DNA of 43,235 nucleotides from Clostridia bacterium (GTDB lineage: Bacteria; Bacillota; Clostridia; Christensenellales; Aristaeellaceae): positions 1 through 43,235 of the forward strand of contig JAFUXH010000154.1 of the NCBI GenBank assembly GCA_017470945.1, given 5' to 3'. Below the pieces are notes generated by a model. It worked only from the letters and a program-made list of their open reading frames with translations. It had not been told where the DNA came from and did not search any database. This document shows, one piece after another, positions 12,854 through 20,928 of the stretch (within the stretch, counting starts at the first letter, position 1; every line of letters starts with the position of its first letter). A program made the position numbers and the translations under genes.

Positions 12854-13986
12854 ACGTTTACGCCATCTTGCTCTGCGGCGGCAGCGGCACCCGCATGGGC
12901 GCGGCCGTCAATAAAACGCTGCTGCCCGTGGGCGGCGTGCCGGGCATCGTGAGATGCTGCCGGGCGTACCGGGATTGTGTGGATGGCATTGTGCTGGTGA
13001 CCCGGACCGGGGAGGAAGCAACCTTCCGGGACACGCTGAGCGCCTACGGCCTGTGGCCCCTGGCCGTCGTGCCCGGGGGGGAGGACAGGCAGGCCTCCGC
13101 CCTGCGGGGGCTGCGCGCCCTGCCAAAGGAGGACGGCATCGCCCTCATTCACGACGGGGCCCGCCCCTTCGTGACGGAGGCGGTGATCCGCCGGGTGATC
13201 GACAGCGTGAAGGCCTGCGGCAGCGGGGTGGCCGCCGTGCCCGCCCGGGATACCATCAAACGGGCCGACGCGGAGGGGCGCGTGCTGGAAACGCCGGACC
13301 GGCGCTTTTTGTGGCAGATGCAGACCCCCCAGGGCTTTTGTGTTAGGGATCTGCTGGCCGCCCACGCCGCCGCTGCCGCCCGCTATACCGACGACGCCGC
13401 CCTGATGGAGGCCGCCGGGTTCCCGGTGCAATTGGTGATGGGCGATTACGGCAACATCAAAATGACATCCCCGGAGGATATGCGTATGGCGCAAGGCACC
13501 TTGATTCCCCGGATCGGCACCGGATTTGACGCTCACCGGCTGGCGGAGGGCAGGGCATTGTGGCTGGGCGGGGTGAACATTCCCTATGACATGGGCCTGG
13601 ACGGCCACAGCGACGCCGACGTGGCCATCCACGCCCTGATCGACGCGCTGCTGGGCGCGGCGGCCATGGGCGATATCGGCCGCCTGTTCCCCGATACCGA
13701 TCCCGCCTACAAGGGCATTTCCTCCCTGCTGCTGCTGAAGGAGGTGGCCCGCCGCTTGCGGGAAGCGGGCTTTGAGATCGGCAACGCCGATGTGACCATC
13801 GTGGCCCAACGGCCCAAGCTGGCCCCCTATATCGGCGCCATGCGTACAGCGCTGGCTGAAGCGCTGGGCATCCGGGAGGATCAATTGTCCGTCAAGGCCA
13901 CCACCACCGAACGCATGGGCTACGAGGGCCGGGGCGAGGGCATCAGCGCCCAGGCGGCGGCCCTGGTGTATCAAAGCGCGGGCTGA
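12850..13986 (+). CDS. ispDF: Bifunctional IspD-IspF isoprenoid enzyme
   Basis: Fusion of two enzymes of the non-mevalonate (MEP) isoprenoid pathway, 378 residues. Residues 1-215 are IspD, 2-C-methyl-D-erythritol 4-phosphate cytidylyltransferase: the nucleotide loop CGGSGTRMG has R15, followed by K22 and HDGARPF. Residues 221-378 are IspF, the 2,4-cyclodiphosphate synthase: metal ligands D227, H229 and H261, which match E. coli D8, H10 and H42 with a constant offset, plus the [15 protein letters not shown] signature near the end. IspE, which acts between these two steps, is not in the window. The gene overlaps DUF4364 by four bases. Confidence 0.97.
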   Translation: MNVYAILLCGGSGTRMGAAVNKTLLPVGGVPGIVRCCRAYRDCVDGIVLVTRTGEEATFRDTLSAYGLWPLAVVPGGEDRQASALRGLRALPKEDGIALIHDGARPFVTEAVIRRVIDSVKACGSGVAAVPARDTIKRADAEGRVLETPDRRFLWQMQTPQGFCVRDLLAAHAAAAARYTDDAALMEAAGFPVQLVMGDYGNIKMTSPEDMRMAQGTLIPRIGTGFDAHRLAEGRALWLGGVNIPYDMGLDGHSDADVAIHALIDALLGAAAMGDIGRLFPDTDPAYKGISSLLLLKEVARRLREAGFEIGNADVTIVAQRPKLAPYIGAMRTALAEALGIREDQLSVKATTTERMGYEGRGEGISAQAAALVYQSAG

Positions 13987-14013
13987 CGGCGCACGCTGCA
14001 AGGAGGTTCCTGT

Positions 14014-15702
14014 ATGCTGCTGAATGATACCATTTGGCTGGGCACGTCCCTGGAGGGGCCGGTGTGCCTGCTGCCCGCCCTGGCCAACCGCCACGGCCTG
14101 ATCGCCGGGGCCACCGGCACCGGCAAAACGGTGACGCTGCAGGTGCTGGCCGAGGGCTTTTCCCAATTGGGCGTGCCGGTGTTCCTGGCCGACGTGAAGG
14201 GCGATCTGGCCGGTATCTGCAAGCCCGGGGAGGGCAATGAGAAGATCGACCGGCGGTTGGCCGACTGCGGGGCGGGGGAGGGCTTTTCCTTTGCCGGCTT
14301 CCCCGTTACCTTCTGGGATGTGTACGGCGAAAAGGGCCACCCTTTGCGCACCACGGTCAGCGAAATGGGCCCGCTGCTTTTGTCCCGGATGCTGGGGCTG
14401 AATGAGACCCAAACCGGGGTGATGCACATCCTGTTCCGCATCGCCGACGACGAGGGCATGCTGCTGCTGGATCTGAAGGACGTGAAGGCCATGCTGGCCT
14501 ACGTGGGCGAAAACGCCGGGAAGTACACCTTCTCCTACGGCAACATCGCCAAGGCCACCGTGGGGGCCATCCAGCGGGCCATCGCCATGCTGGAGGATCA
14601 GGGCGGCAGCGGTTTTTTCGGGGAGCCGGCCTTTGATTTGAACGATTGGCTGGCGAAGGATGAGCAGGGCCGGGGCATGGTGAATGTGCTGGCGGCGGAA
14701 AAGCTGTTCCGCCGGCCCGCTATGTATTCCACCTTCTTGCTGTGGATGCTGGGGGAATTATACGAGCTGCTGCCCGAGCAGGGGGATAAGGCCCTGCCCC
14801 GGCTGGTATTTTTCTTCGACGAGGCCCATTTGCTTTTCGACGATTGCTCCAAGGCCCTGCTGGAAAGGATCGAGCAAACCGTGCGCCTGATCCGCTCCAA
14901 GGGCGTGGGGGTGTATTTCGTCACCCAGACCCCCACCGACGTGCCCTCCTCCGTCCTGTCCCAGCTCAGCGGCCGGGTGCAGCACGCCCTGCGGGCCTTT
15001 ACGCCCAAGGAGCAGAAGATCGTGCGCAGCGTGGCCCAGACCTTCCGGGTCAACCCGGCTTTCGACACCGAACAGGCCCTGGGCGAATTATCCACCGGGG
15101 AGGCGCTGATTTCCTTCCTGCAGGCCGATGGCAGCCCCGCCGTCGTGCAGCGGGCCACCATCCTGCCGCCGCAATCGTCCATCGGCGCCATTTCGGATGA
15201 ACTCCGCCGGGTGTTCCTCCAAACCGACATGATCGGCGAAGCCTACGATCATCCTGTCGACCGGGAAAGCGCTTACGAGGTGCTGGCCGCCCGCATGGGC
15301 CAGGCCGCCGCGCCGGGGGATCCGCCCCAGCCCACCGTGCGTCCCGCTGCCCCCGCGCCGGCCCCCCAGGTGGTCACCGCCACCTTCCGGGTGTATAACC
15401 CCGATACCGGCGAATACGAGGAACGGCCCATCCCCACCCTGCAAACGGTGCTGCCCGCGCCCGCGGCGGAGCCCGCCCCGGAGGAAGCCCCCGAGGCGGA
15501 GGCCCTGTCGGTGCCCGACGCCGTGGTGATCCCCCATCAGGCCGCCAAGCCGGCGAAGAAAAAGGAAAAAACCGTCGCCCAGCAGATGGTGGATTCCTTC
15601 GCCAAATCCGCCGTCAGCAGCGCGGGGCGGGAGCTGGGCCGCAGCCTGACCCGCTCCATCCTGGGGGTGCTGGGCCTGAAAACCACGGCCCGGAAACGGT
15701 GA
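14014..15702 (+). CDS. HerA-like P-loop ATPase (DUF853 family)
   Basis: A 562-residue FtsK/HerA-superfamily ATPase of the DUF853 (YjgR-like) type. Walker A is GATGTGKT at residues 32-39, and Walker B is RLVFFFDEAH with D269/E270. The RSKGVGVYFVTQTPTDVP segment is typical of this family, as is the opening that holds a target and empties into a gated P-loop. After about residue 430 the protein becomes Pro/Ala-rich (low complexity), ending in a basic helix rich in Lys and Arg. AAGGAGG lies about 8-9 bases before the ATG. The family is annotated as a helicase-like ATPase but its biological role is not settled. No nuclease partner (NurA) is adjacent. Confidence 0.9.
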   Translation: MLLNDTIWLGTSLEGPVCLLPALANRHGLIAGATGTGKTVTLQVLAEGFSQLGVPVFLADVKGDLAGICKPGEGNEKIDRRLADCGAGEGFSFAGFPVTFWDVYGEKGHPLRTTVSEMGPLLLSRMLGLNETQTGVMHILFRIADDEGMLLLDLKDVKAMLAYVGENAGKYTFSYGNIAKATVGAIQRAIAMLEDQGGSGFFGEPAFDLNDWLAKDEQGRGMVNVLAAEKLFRRPAMYSTFLLWMLGELYELLPEQGDKALPRLVFFFDEAHLLFDDCSKALLERIEQTVRLIRSKGVGVYFVTQTPTDVPSSVLSQLSGRVQHALRAFTPKEQKIVRSVAQTFRVNPAFDTEQALGELSTGEALISFLQADGSPAVVQRATILPPQSSIGAISDELRRVFLQTDMIGEAYDHPVDRESAYEVLAARMGQAAAPGDPPQPTVRPAAPAPAPQVVTATFRVYNPDTGEYEERPIPTLQTVLPAPAAEPAPEEAPEAEALSVPDAVVIPHQAAKPAKKKEKTVAQQMVDSFAKSAVSSAGRELGRSLTRSILGVLGLKTTARKR

Positions 15703-15730
15703 TGGGAAAAATCGGCACGGGAGACGTAAT

Positions 15731-16228
15731 ATGGATATGAATTACTGCATGCAGTGCGGCGGGAGGCTGCGCATCCGGCGTCACGAAACGGAGGGGGATA
15801 TTCCCTATTGCGACGCCTGCGCCGAATACCGCTTTCCCATCTTTTCCACCGCCGTCAGCATGATCGTCACCAATCCCGCCCGGGATCGGGTCATCCTGAT
15901 CCAGCAGTACGGCCGGCCCTTTTACATCCTGTGCGCCGGTTACGTCAACAAGGGCGAGGACGCGGAGGCCGCCGCCGCCCGGGAACTGATGGAGGAGCTG
16001 GGGCTGCACGCCCGGGCGCTGCATTTCAACCGCAGCCATTATTTCGCCCCCAGCAACACCCTGATGCTGAATTTCACCGCCGTGGTGGAGGAAAGCGAGG
16101 CCCGCCCCAACTGGGAAATCGACGCCTGGCGCTGGTTTTCCCTCCCGGAGGCCCGGCAGGCCATCAAGCCCGGCAGCCTGGCCGCCGCTTTCCTGAACGG
16201 ATATCTGGATGGCACCTATACCTTTTGA
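15731..16228 (+). CDS. Nudix hydrolase with N-terminal zinc ribbon
   Basis: A 165-residue Nudix enzyme. C6/C9 and C27/C30 form a zinc ribbon like that in NADH pyrophosphatase NudC. The Nudix box is complete at residues 70-92 (G-x5-E-x7-REL-x-EELGL). A segment after the box, SHYFAPSNTLMLNF, sits where NudC has SQPWPFPxS but differs from it, so NAD(H) pyrophosphatase activity is possible but not assured. It is shorter than NudC (about 257 residues) and lacks its N-terminal domain. The start could also be the ATG two codons later. Confidence 0.9.
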   Translation: MDMNYCMQCGGRLRIRRHETEGDIPYCDACAEYRFPIFSTAVSMIVTNPARDRVILIQQYGRPFYILCAGYVNKGEDAEAAAARELMEELGLHARALHFNRSHYFAPSNTLMLNFTAVVEESEARPNWEIDAWRWFSLPEARQAIKPGSLAAAFLNGYLDGTYTF

Positions 16229-16255
16229 AATTTTACCCGAGGGGGAATGATCGCC

Positions 16256-17236
16256 ATGCGCCCGTCGCTGCAAACGCTCTGTGAAGCCTTCATCGTCAAC
16301 CGGGATACCATCAAGCGTGCCTTCCGGCTGGAAAACAGCGCCTTGTATCCCGTATGCGCCAACATCTTCTGCGCCAGGCAGCGGGCGGCGGAGGAGGAGC
16401 AATTGAAAGCCTGCCGGGATATCCTGCGCAGCCAAACCGGCATATTTTCCTCCTTCCGCGGCACGCTGACCCTGCCCATTTCCTGCCTGCTGGCCGTCAG
16501 CCCCCAGCCCGAGGAAACCATGGCCCGGGCGCTGGCCAATTATAGGCTGCTGAAGGAAAAATTCTGGGGCAGCGAATACCTGGCCCTGGCCGCCTTTTTG
16601 CTGGCCGGGCAGGGTGATTTGCCCCTGGCCGACGTGGCCGTGCGGGGCAAGGCCCTCTATCAGCGCATGAAGCAGGAGCATCCCTTCCTTACCGGCAGCG
16701 AGGACAGCATTTTCGCCCTGCTGCTGGCCCTTTCGGAGAAGGATGACGACGCGCTGATCCGGGATATGGAGGAAAGCTATCAGCTTTTGCGGGATCGCTT
16801 CCACGCCGGTAACGAGGTGCAGGCCGTTTCCCATGTGCTCACCCTGGCCCCGGGCAATCCCGAGGAAAAAGCCTGCCGGGTGGTGGATCTGTACGACGCC
16901 ATCCTCGCTTCCGGCGGCAAATATCGCCGGGATCACGCCCTATCCACCCTGGCGGCCCTGGCCATGCTGAGCCCGGATACCGCCCTTCTGGCATCGGATA
17001 TGGCCGATGTGGACGCTTTCCTGGCCCGGCAGAAGGGCTACGGCGGCCTGCTGGGGGAGGATCGGCGCACCCGCATGCTGCACAGCGCCATGATCGTATC
17101 CGATGAATATGCCCCCCGGGACCAGGTGGAGACCGCCTCTATCACCGGGGCGCTGGCCCTGATCGCGGCGGAGCAGGCGGCCCTGTGCGCCTGCATGGCC
17201 GCTTCCACCGCCAGCCAGGCGTCCAACAGTCACTGA
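16256..17236 (+). CDS. DUF4003 family protein
   Basis: A 326-residue, largely helical cytoplasmic protein recognisable as DUF4003 from LCEAFIVNRDTIKRAFRLENSALYPVCANIF at the start and a middle rich in Leu/Ala helices (the motif is given here by its landmarks VNRDTIK and YPVCA). The ATG at 16256 is preferred because GAGGGGG is 10 bases upstream; an ATG at 16247 would be only one base from it. It sits between the Nudix gene and pfkA, 41 bases from the latter, and may be co-transcribed. The function is unknown. Confidence 0.8.
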   Translation: MRPSLQTLCEAFIVNRDTIKRAFRLENSALYPVCANIFCARQRAAEEEQLKACRDILRSQTGIFSSFRGTLTLPISCLLAVSPQPEETMARALANYRLLKEKFWGSEYLALAAFLLAGQGDLPLADVAVRGKALYQRMKQEHPFLTGSEDSIFALLLALSEKDDDALIRDMEESYQLLRDRFHAGNEVQAVSHVLTLAPGNPEEKACRVVDLYDAILASGGKYRRDHALSTLAALAMLSPDTALLASDMADVDAFLARQKGYGGLLGEDRRTRMLHSAMIVSDEYAPRDQVETASITGALALIAAEQAALCACMAASTASQASNSH

Positions 17237-17277
17237 TTCAAAAGAATAAAGATCACCACAAAAAGGAGGACACACCC

Positions 17278-18351
17278 ATGAAACGCAGAATCGGTATTCT
17301 CACCAGCGGCGGCGATTGCCCCGGCCTGAACGCCACCATCCGCGGCGTGGCCCGGGCGGCCTATGAAATGTTCGATGCGGAAATCATCGGCGTTATGGAT
17401 GGTTATCGCGGCCTGATCGAAGGGGAATGGCAGGAAATGAAGCGCAGCCAATTCTCCGGCATCCTGACCCTGGGCGGCACCATCCTGGGCACCAGCCGTC
17501 AGCCCTTCCGCAATATGCGCGTGATCGGCGACGACAACGTGGACAAAGTGGCCGCCATGAAAAAGCATTACAACGAAATGAAGCTGGATTGCCTGGTGTG
17601 CCTGGGCGGCAACGGCACCCATAAAACCGCCAATCTGCTGTCGGAAGAGGGGCTGAATGTGATCGGCCTGCCCAAGACCATCGACAACGATATCTACGGC
17701 ACCGATTTCACCTTCGGCTTCCACACCGCCGTGGATATCGCCACCGAGGTGATCGATCGCATCCACACCACCGCCGCCAGCCACGGCCGCACCATGGTGA
17801 TCGAAATCATGGGCAACAAGGCCGGCTGGCTGACCCTGTATTCCGGCCTGGCCGGCGGGGCCGACGTGGTGCTGCTGCCCGAAATCCCCTACGATATCAA
17901 GGAAGTGGCCAAGGTGGTGGAGCAGCGCGCCAAGAGCAAGAAGGCCTTCTCCATCATCGCCGTGGCCGAAGGGGCCATGAGCAAGAAGGAAGCCAAGATG
18001 AAGAAGAAGGAGCGGGAGGCCTTCCGCCTGGAAAGCGGCTTCAGCGGCATTGCCAGCCGCTTGGCGAAGGAGCTGAGCGAGGAAGTGGGCGTGGAAGCCC
18101 GCGCTGTGGTGCCCGGCCACATTCAGCGCGGCGGCTCCCCCAGCGCTTACGACCGCGTGCTGGCCACCCAGTTCGGTGTTCACGCCGCCCAGCTGATCGC
18201 CAAGGAGGAATACGGCGTCACTGTGGCACTGGTGGGCAACGTCATCACCCACAACAAGCTGCGCGATATCGCCGGCGTGCCCAAGCTGGTGCCCGTCGAC
18301 CATCAGATGGTGGAAGTGGCCCGGGATATGGGCATTTCCTTCGGCGACTAA
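17278..18351 (+). CDS. pfkA: 6-phosphofructokinase, long clostridial type
   Basis: Phosphorylates fructose 6-phosphate to the 1,6-bisphosphate in glycolysis. At 357 residues it is longer than the 319-residue E. coli/Bacillus enzyme. It has GGDCPGLNATIRG (residues 11-23), catalytic D136 in PKTIDND, and EIMGNKAGWL for sugar binding. The donor-site residues are a mixture: the position equivalent to E. coli G104 is G113 (ATP-like), while G124 is K133 (as in PPi-type and some long ATP enzymes), and D103 is N112 in GGNGT. ATP is the likelier donor, but PPi cannot be ruled out from sequence. AAGGAGG is well placed upstream of the ATG. Confidence 0.93.
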   Translation: MKRRIGILTSGGDCPGLNATIRGVARAAYEMFDAEIIGVMDGYRGLIEGEWQEMKRSQFSGILTLGGTILGTSRQPFRNMRVIGDDNVDKVAAMKKHYNEMKLDCLVCLGGNGTHKTANLLSEEGLNVIGLPKTIDNDIYGTDFTFGFHTAVDIATEVIDRIHTTAASHGRTMVIEIMGNKAGWLTLYSGLAGGADVVLLPEIPYDIKEVAKVVEQRAKSKKAFSIIAVAEGAMSKKEAKMKKKEREAFRLESGFSGIASRLAKELSEEVGVEARAVVPGHIQRGGSPSAYDRVLATQFGVHAAQLIAKEEYGVTVALVGNVITHNKLRDIAGVPKLVPVDHQMVEVARDMGISFGD

Positions 18352-18362
18352 AGAGGTTGTTC

Positions 18363-18412
18363 GCACGGATGCCCTGCTTTGCACGTCTGCGTCAAATGAC
18401 GCATCCGTGCTT
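18363..18412 (+). terminator. Possible pfkA terminator
   Basis: GCACGGATGC and its perfect complement GCATCCGTGC (18401-18410) form a 10-bp stem with a 28-base loop that contains a competing TGCGTC/GACGCA hairpin. The T-run is poor (TTCTTA), so termination efficiency is uncertain. Confidence 0.45.
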
Positions 18413-18429
18413 CTTAGGAAATCTTGTTG

Positions 18430-18580
18430 GCTGCCCCTTTCTCGTGCCTTCGGCCCGAGCGGGAAGTTTTGCCTTCCCCTGGAGGGGAAGGTGGCGCGTC
18501 AGTGCCGGATGAGGTGTTTCCCTCCGTAGGGGCGGATATCATCCGCCCGTTGTATGGGCAACTTTCCATCAGGGTGGAGC
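18430..18580. repeat. Composite intergenic palindromic repeats
   Basis: This non-coding stretch between convergent pfkA and glyQS contains two perfect hairpins: CCTTCCCC-TGGA-GGGGAAGG at 18472-18491 and GGGCGGAT-ATC-ATCCGCCC at 18530-18548. From general knowledge, both sequences resemble dispersed intergenic repeats common in gut Clostridia genomes. The rest of 18412-18648 shows no coding signal. Confidence 0.6.
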
Positions 18581-18648
18581 TAATCCCCTTGCCGGTCAGG
18601 CTGTTTTGCGCTGCCTGCTTTTCCCAACAAAATACTGTTTTTCACAAT

Positions 18649-18680
18649 CAAAAGGCCCGCGTGTGCTGCGCGGGCTTTTT
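18649..18680 (-). terminator. Terminator of glyQS
   Basis: On the minus strand the AAGCCCGCG / CGCGGGCCTTTT stem-loop follows the glyQS stop. A T-run on the other strand (GGGCTTTTT) means it could work in both directions. Confidence 0.85.
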
Positions 18681-18698
18681 GCTGTTCGATTGGATCGA

Positions 18699-20087
18699 TC
18701 AGAACTGCTGCATCTCCTCGATATACTGCTTCAATTCTTGCACGGGGATGCGCTTTTGCTCCATGGTATCCCGATCCCGGACGGTGACGGTGCCGGTTTC
18801 CTCGGTTTCGAAATCGACGGTGATGCACACCGGGGTGCCCACCTCGTCCTGCCGGCGATAGCGCTTGCCGATGGAGCCGGTCTCATCGTAATCCACCATG
18901 AAATACTTGCTCAGCTCCTCGTGGATCTGGGTGGCCAGGCCGCCCAGCTTGTTCTTTTGCAGGGGCAGCACGGCGGCCTTAAAGGGCGCCAGGGCGGGAT
19001 GCAGGTGCAGCACGGTGCGCACGTCGCCGCCCTCCAGTTCCTCTTCCTCATAGGCGTTGCACAGGAAGGCCAGCGTCACCCGGTCGGCCCCCAGGGAGGG
19101 CTCGATCACGTAGGGGATATACCGCTCGTTGGTGACGGGGTCGATGTATTCCATGGATTCGCCGGAGGTGTTTTGGTGCTGGGTCAGGTCGTAATCCGTG
19201 CGGTCGGCGATGCCCCACAATTCGCCCCAGCCGAAGGGGAACAGGTATTCAAAGTCGGTGGTGGCTTTGGAATAGAAGGCCAGCTCCTCCGGGCTGTGAT
19301 CCCGCAGCCGCAGGCTTTCTTCCTTAATGCCCAGCTTCAGCAGCCAATCCCGGCAATAGGCGCGCCAATAATCGAACCATTCCAGGTCGGTGCCGGGCTT
19401 GCAGAAGAATTCCAGCTCCATCTGCTCGAATTCCCGGATGCGGAAAATGAAGTTGCCGGGGGTGATTTCGTTGCGGAAGGATTTGCCCACCTGGGCCACG
19501 CCCATGGGCAGCTTGCGCCGGGTGGCGCGCACGATGTTTTTGAAATTGACGAAAATGCCCTGGGCCGTTTCGGGGCGCAGGTAAATTTCATTGGCGGAAT
19601 CCTCGGTCACGCCCTGATGGGTTTTGAACATCAGGTTGAATTTGCGGATGCCGGTGAAATCCTTCTTGCCGCAGGTGGGGCACACGATGTCATGCTCGGC
19701 GATGAAGGATTCATACTGTTCGTTGCTCCAGCCGTCGGCCTGGATTTCCTCATTATGGGCCTTGCCCCAATCCTCGATCAGCTTGTCGGCCCGGAAGCGG
19801 GCCTTGCAGGCGCGGCAATCCATCAGCGGGTCGTTGAAGGTGCCCACGTGGCCGGAGGCCACCCACACCATCCGGTTCATCAGGATGGCGCTGTCCAGCC
19901 CCACGTTGTATTTGCTTTCCTGCACGAATTTCTTCAGCCAGGCTTTTTTCACGTTGTTTTTGAATTCCACGCCCAGCGGGCCGTAATCCCAGCTGTTGGC
20001 CAGGCCGCCGTAAATTTCGCTGCCCGGAAAAATAAAGCCCCGCACCTTGCACAGGGCCACCAGCTTGTCCATCGTCAACTGCGCCAT
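18699..20087 (-). CDS. glyQS: Glycine--tRNA ligase, dimeric type
   Basis: Class II aminoacyl-tRNA synthetase charging tRNA-Gly, 462 residues, single-chain alpha2 type. Zinc-binding cysteines are C91/C94 and C136/C139. Motif 2 is around [13 protein letters not shown], and motif 3 around EPSLGADR. The C-terminal anticodon-binding domain starts near [14 protein letters not shown]. The start at 20087 ([10 protein letters not shown]) is chosen from family similarity and GGAAGGTG upstream. The promoter at 20121-20149 gives a leader of under 30 bases, so there is no room for a T-box riboswitch, which is unusual for a Firmicutes synthetase. Confidence 0.97.
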   Translation of the reverse strand: MAQLTMDKLVALCKVRGFIFPGSEIYGGLANSWDYGPLGVEFKNNVKKAWLKKFVQESKYNVGLDSAILMNRMVWVASGHVGTFNDPLMDCRACKARFRADKLIEDWGKAHNEEIQADGWSNEQYESFIAEHDIVCPTCGKKDFTGIRKFNLMFKTHQGVTEDSANEIYLRPETAQGIFVNFKNIVRATRRKLPMGVAQVGKSFRNEITPGNFIFRIREFEQMELEFFCKPGTDLEWFDYWRAYCRDWLLKLGIKEESLRLRDHSPEELAFYSKATTDFEYLFPFGWGELWGIADRTDYDLTQHQNTSGESMEYIDPVTNERYIPYVIEPSLGADRVTLAFLCNAYEEEELEGGDVRTVLHLHPALAPFKAAVLPLQKNKLGGLATQIHEELSKYFMVDYDETGSIGKRYRRQDEVGTPVCITVDFETEETGTVTVRDRDTMEQKRIPVQELKQYIEEMQQF

Positions 20088-20120
20088 TGCTTTCACGCAC
20101 CTTCCCATTTTATTCGCTTC

Positions 20121-20149
20121 ATTATCGCCGTTTCGGCCGCTTTTGTCAA
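20121..20149 (-). promoter_or_regulatory. Sigma-A promoter of glyQS
   Basis: On the minus strand TTGACA (20144-20149), a 17-base spacer and GATAAT (20121-20126). The spacer contains a short GCCG-AAA-CGGC palindrome. Confidence 0.88.
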
Positions 20150-20156
20150 GAGAAAA

Positions 20157-20840
20157 TCAATCGAAGGGCAGGATGCCCAGCCGGCGCTGAAGGGCCGCGT
20201 CGGCTTCGCCGGTAACGGCCAGGCCCAGGGCCTGCTGCGCCCGGATCACCGCCTGCCGGGTGGCGGGGCCGAACACGCCGTCGGCGCTCCACAGCCATTC
20301 CCGCTGCATCAGCCGCCGCTGCAGCTCCCGCACGTCGGCGCCCCGGTCCCCCTCCCGCAAAGTGCGCATGCCCCAGGACAGGGGGCCATAGGGCCCGCCC
20401 TCGATCACGACCCGGGTCCCGTTGGCGATCATGGCGTACAGCCTTTCGGCGTCCCGCACCTGCATGCGGATACAGCCGTGGGAGGCGTTTTGCCCGATGG
20501 AGCCGGGCTTGTTGGTGCCGTGGATGCCGTACTGCCCCCAAGGCACGCTGAGGCCCAGAAATCGGGTACCGAACCCCGACAGGGCCGTCGCGAAGCGGGA
20601 GGTGACGCGGAACACCCCGATGGGGGAGGGCGTACCCGCCGCGCCGGCGGCGATGGGGAACACGGCGATCGCCTCCCTGCCGTCGTATACGGTCAGCCGT
20701 TTCTGATCCAGATCGATCCAGATCAGCCTTTCCGCAGGCCCGGCGGAGGCGGGCAGCGCGTCCACGAAGCTGAAAAACGGCAGCGCCAAAAGCGCCGCGG
20801 CTGCCGCCATCAAAAACCCATCCCGCACCCAACGCGGCAT
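20157..20840 (-). CDS. L,D-transpeptidase (YkuD) with peptidoglycan-binding domain
   Basis: A 227-residue exported cell-wall enzyme that makes or exchanges 3-3 or lipoprotein cross-links. Residues 1-33 are a signal peptide or N-terminal anchor. The YkuD catalytic core runs from about residue 38 to 150: H107 in GIHGTNKPGSIG and the nucleophile C123 in SHGCIR, with R125. Residues about 163-222 are a PG_binding_1 three-helix domain (LREGDRGADVRELQRRL). Domain order (catalytic, then binding) is the reverse of some YkuD proteins. It lies between two other envelope-related genes, upstream of glyQS but with a separate promoter after it. Confidence 0.92.
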   Translation of the reverse strand: MPRWVRDGFLMAAAAALLALPFFSFVDALPASAGPAERLIWIDLDQKRLTVYDGREAIAVFPIAAGAAGTPSPIGVFRVTSRFATALSGFGTRFLGLSVPWGQYGIHGTNKPGSIGQNASHGCIRMQVRDAERLYAMIANGTRVVIEGGPYGPLSWGMRTLREGDRGADVRELQRRLMQREWLWSADGVFGPATRQAVIRAQQALGLAVTGEADAALQRRLGILPFD

Positions 20841-20889
20841 GCCATCACCCCCATCGGAACAGGATATGCGATCGGATGGGCGCGCATGC

Positions 20890-20922
20890 GAAAAAACTGC
20901 CGGGCGTTTTTACCCGGCAGCT
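20890..20922 (-). terminator. Terminator of the deacetylase gene
   Basis: On the minus strand CTGCCGGG and CCCGGCAG pair with an 8-base loop and run into T6, just after the stop at 20929. Confidence 0.9.
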
Positions 20923-20928
20923 TCAGGA

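Noticed and set aside
12811-14427. A 538-codon open frame opposite ispDF and the ATPase
   Set aside because: Antisense to two certain genes, without a start signal or known domain.
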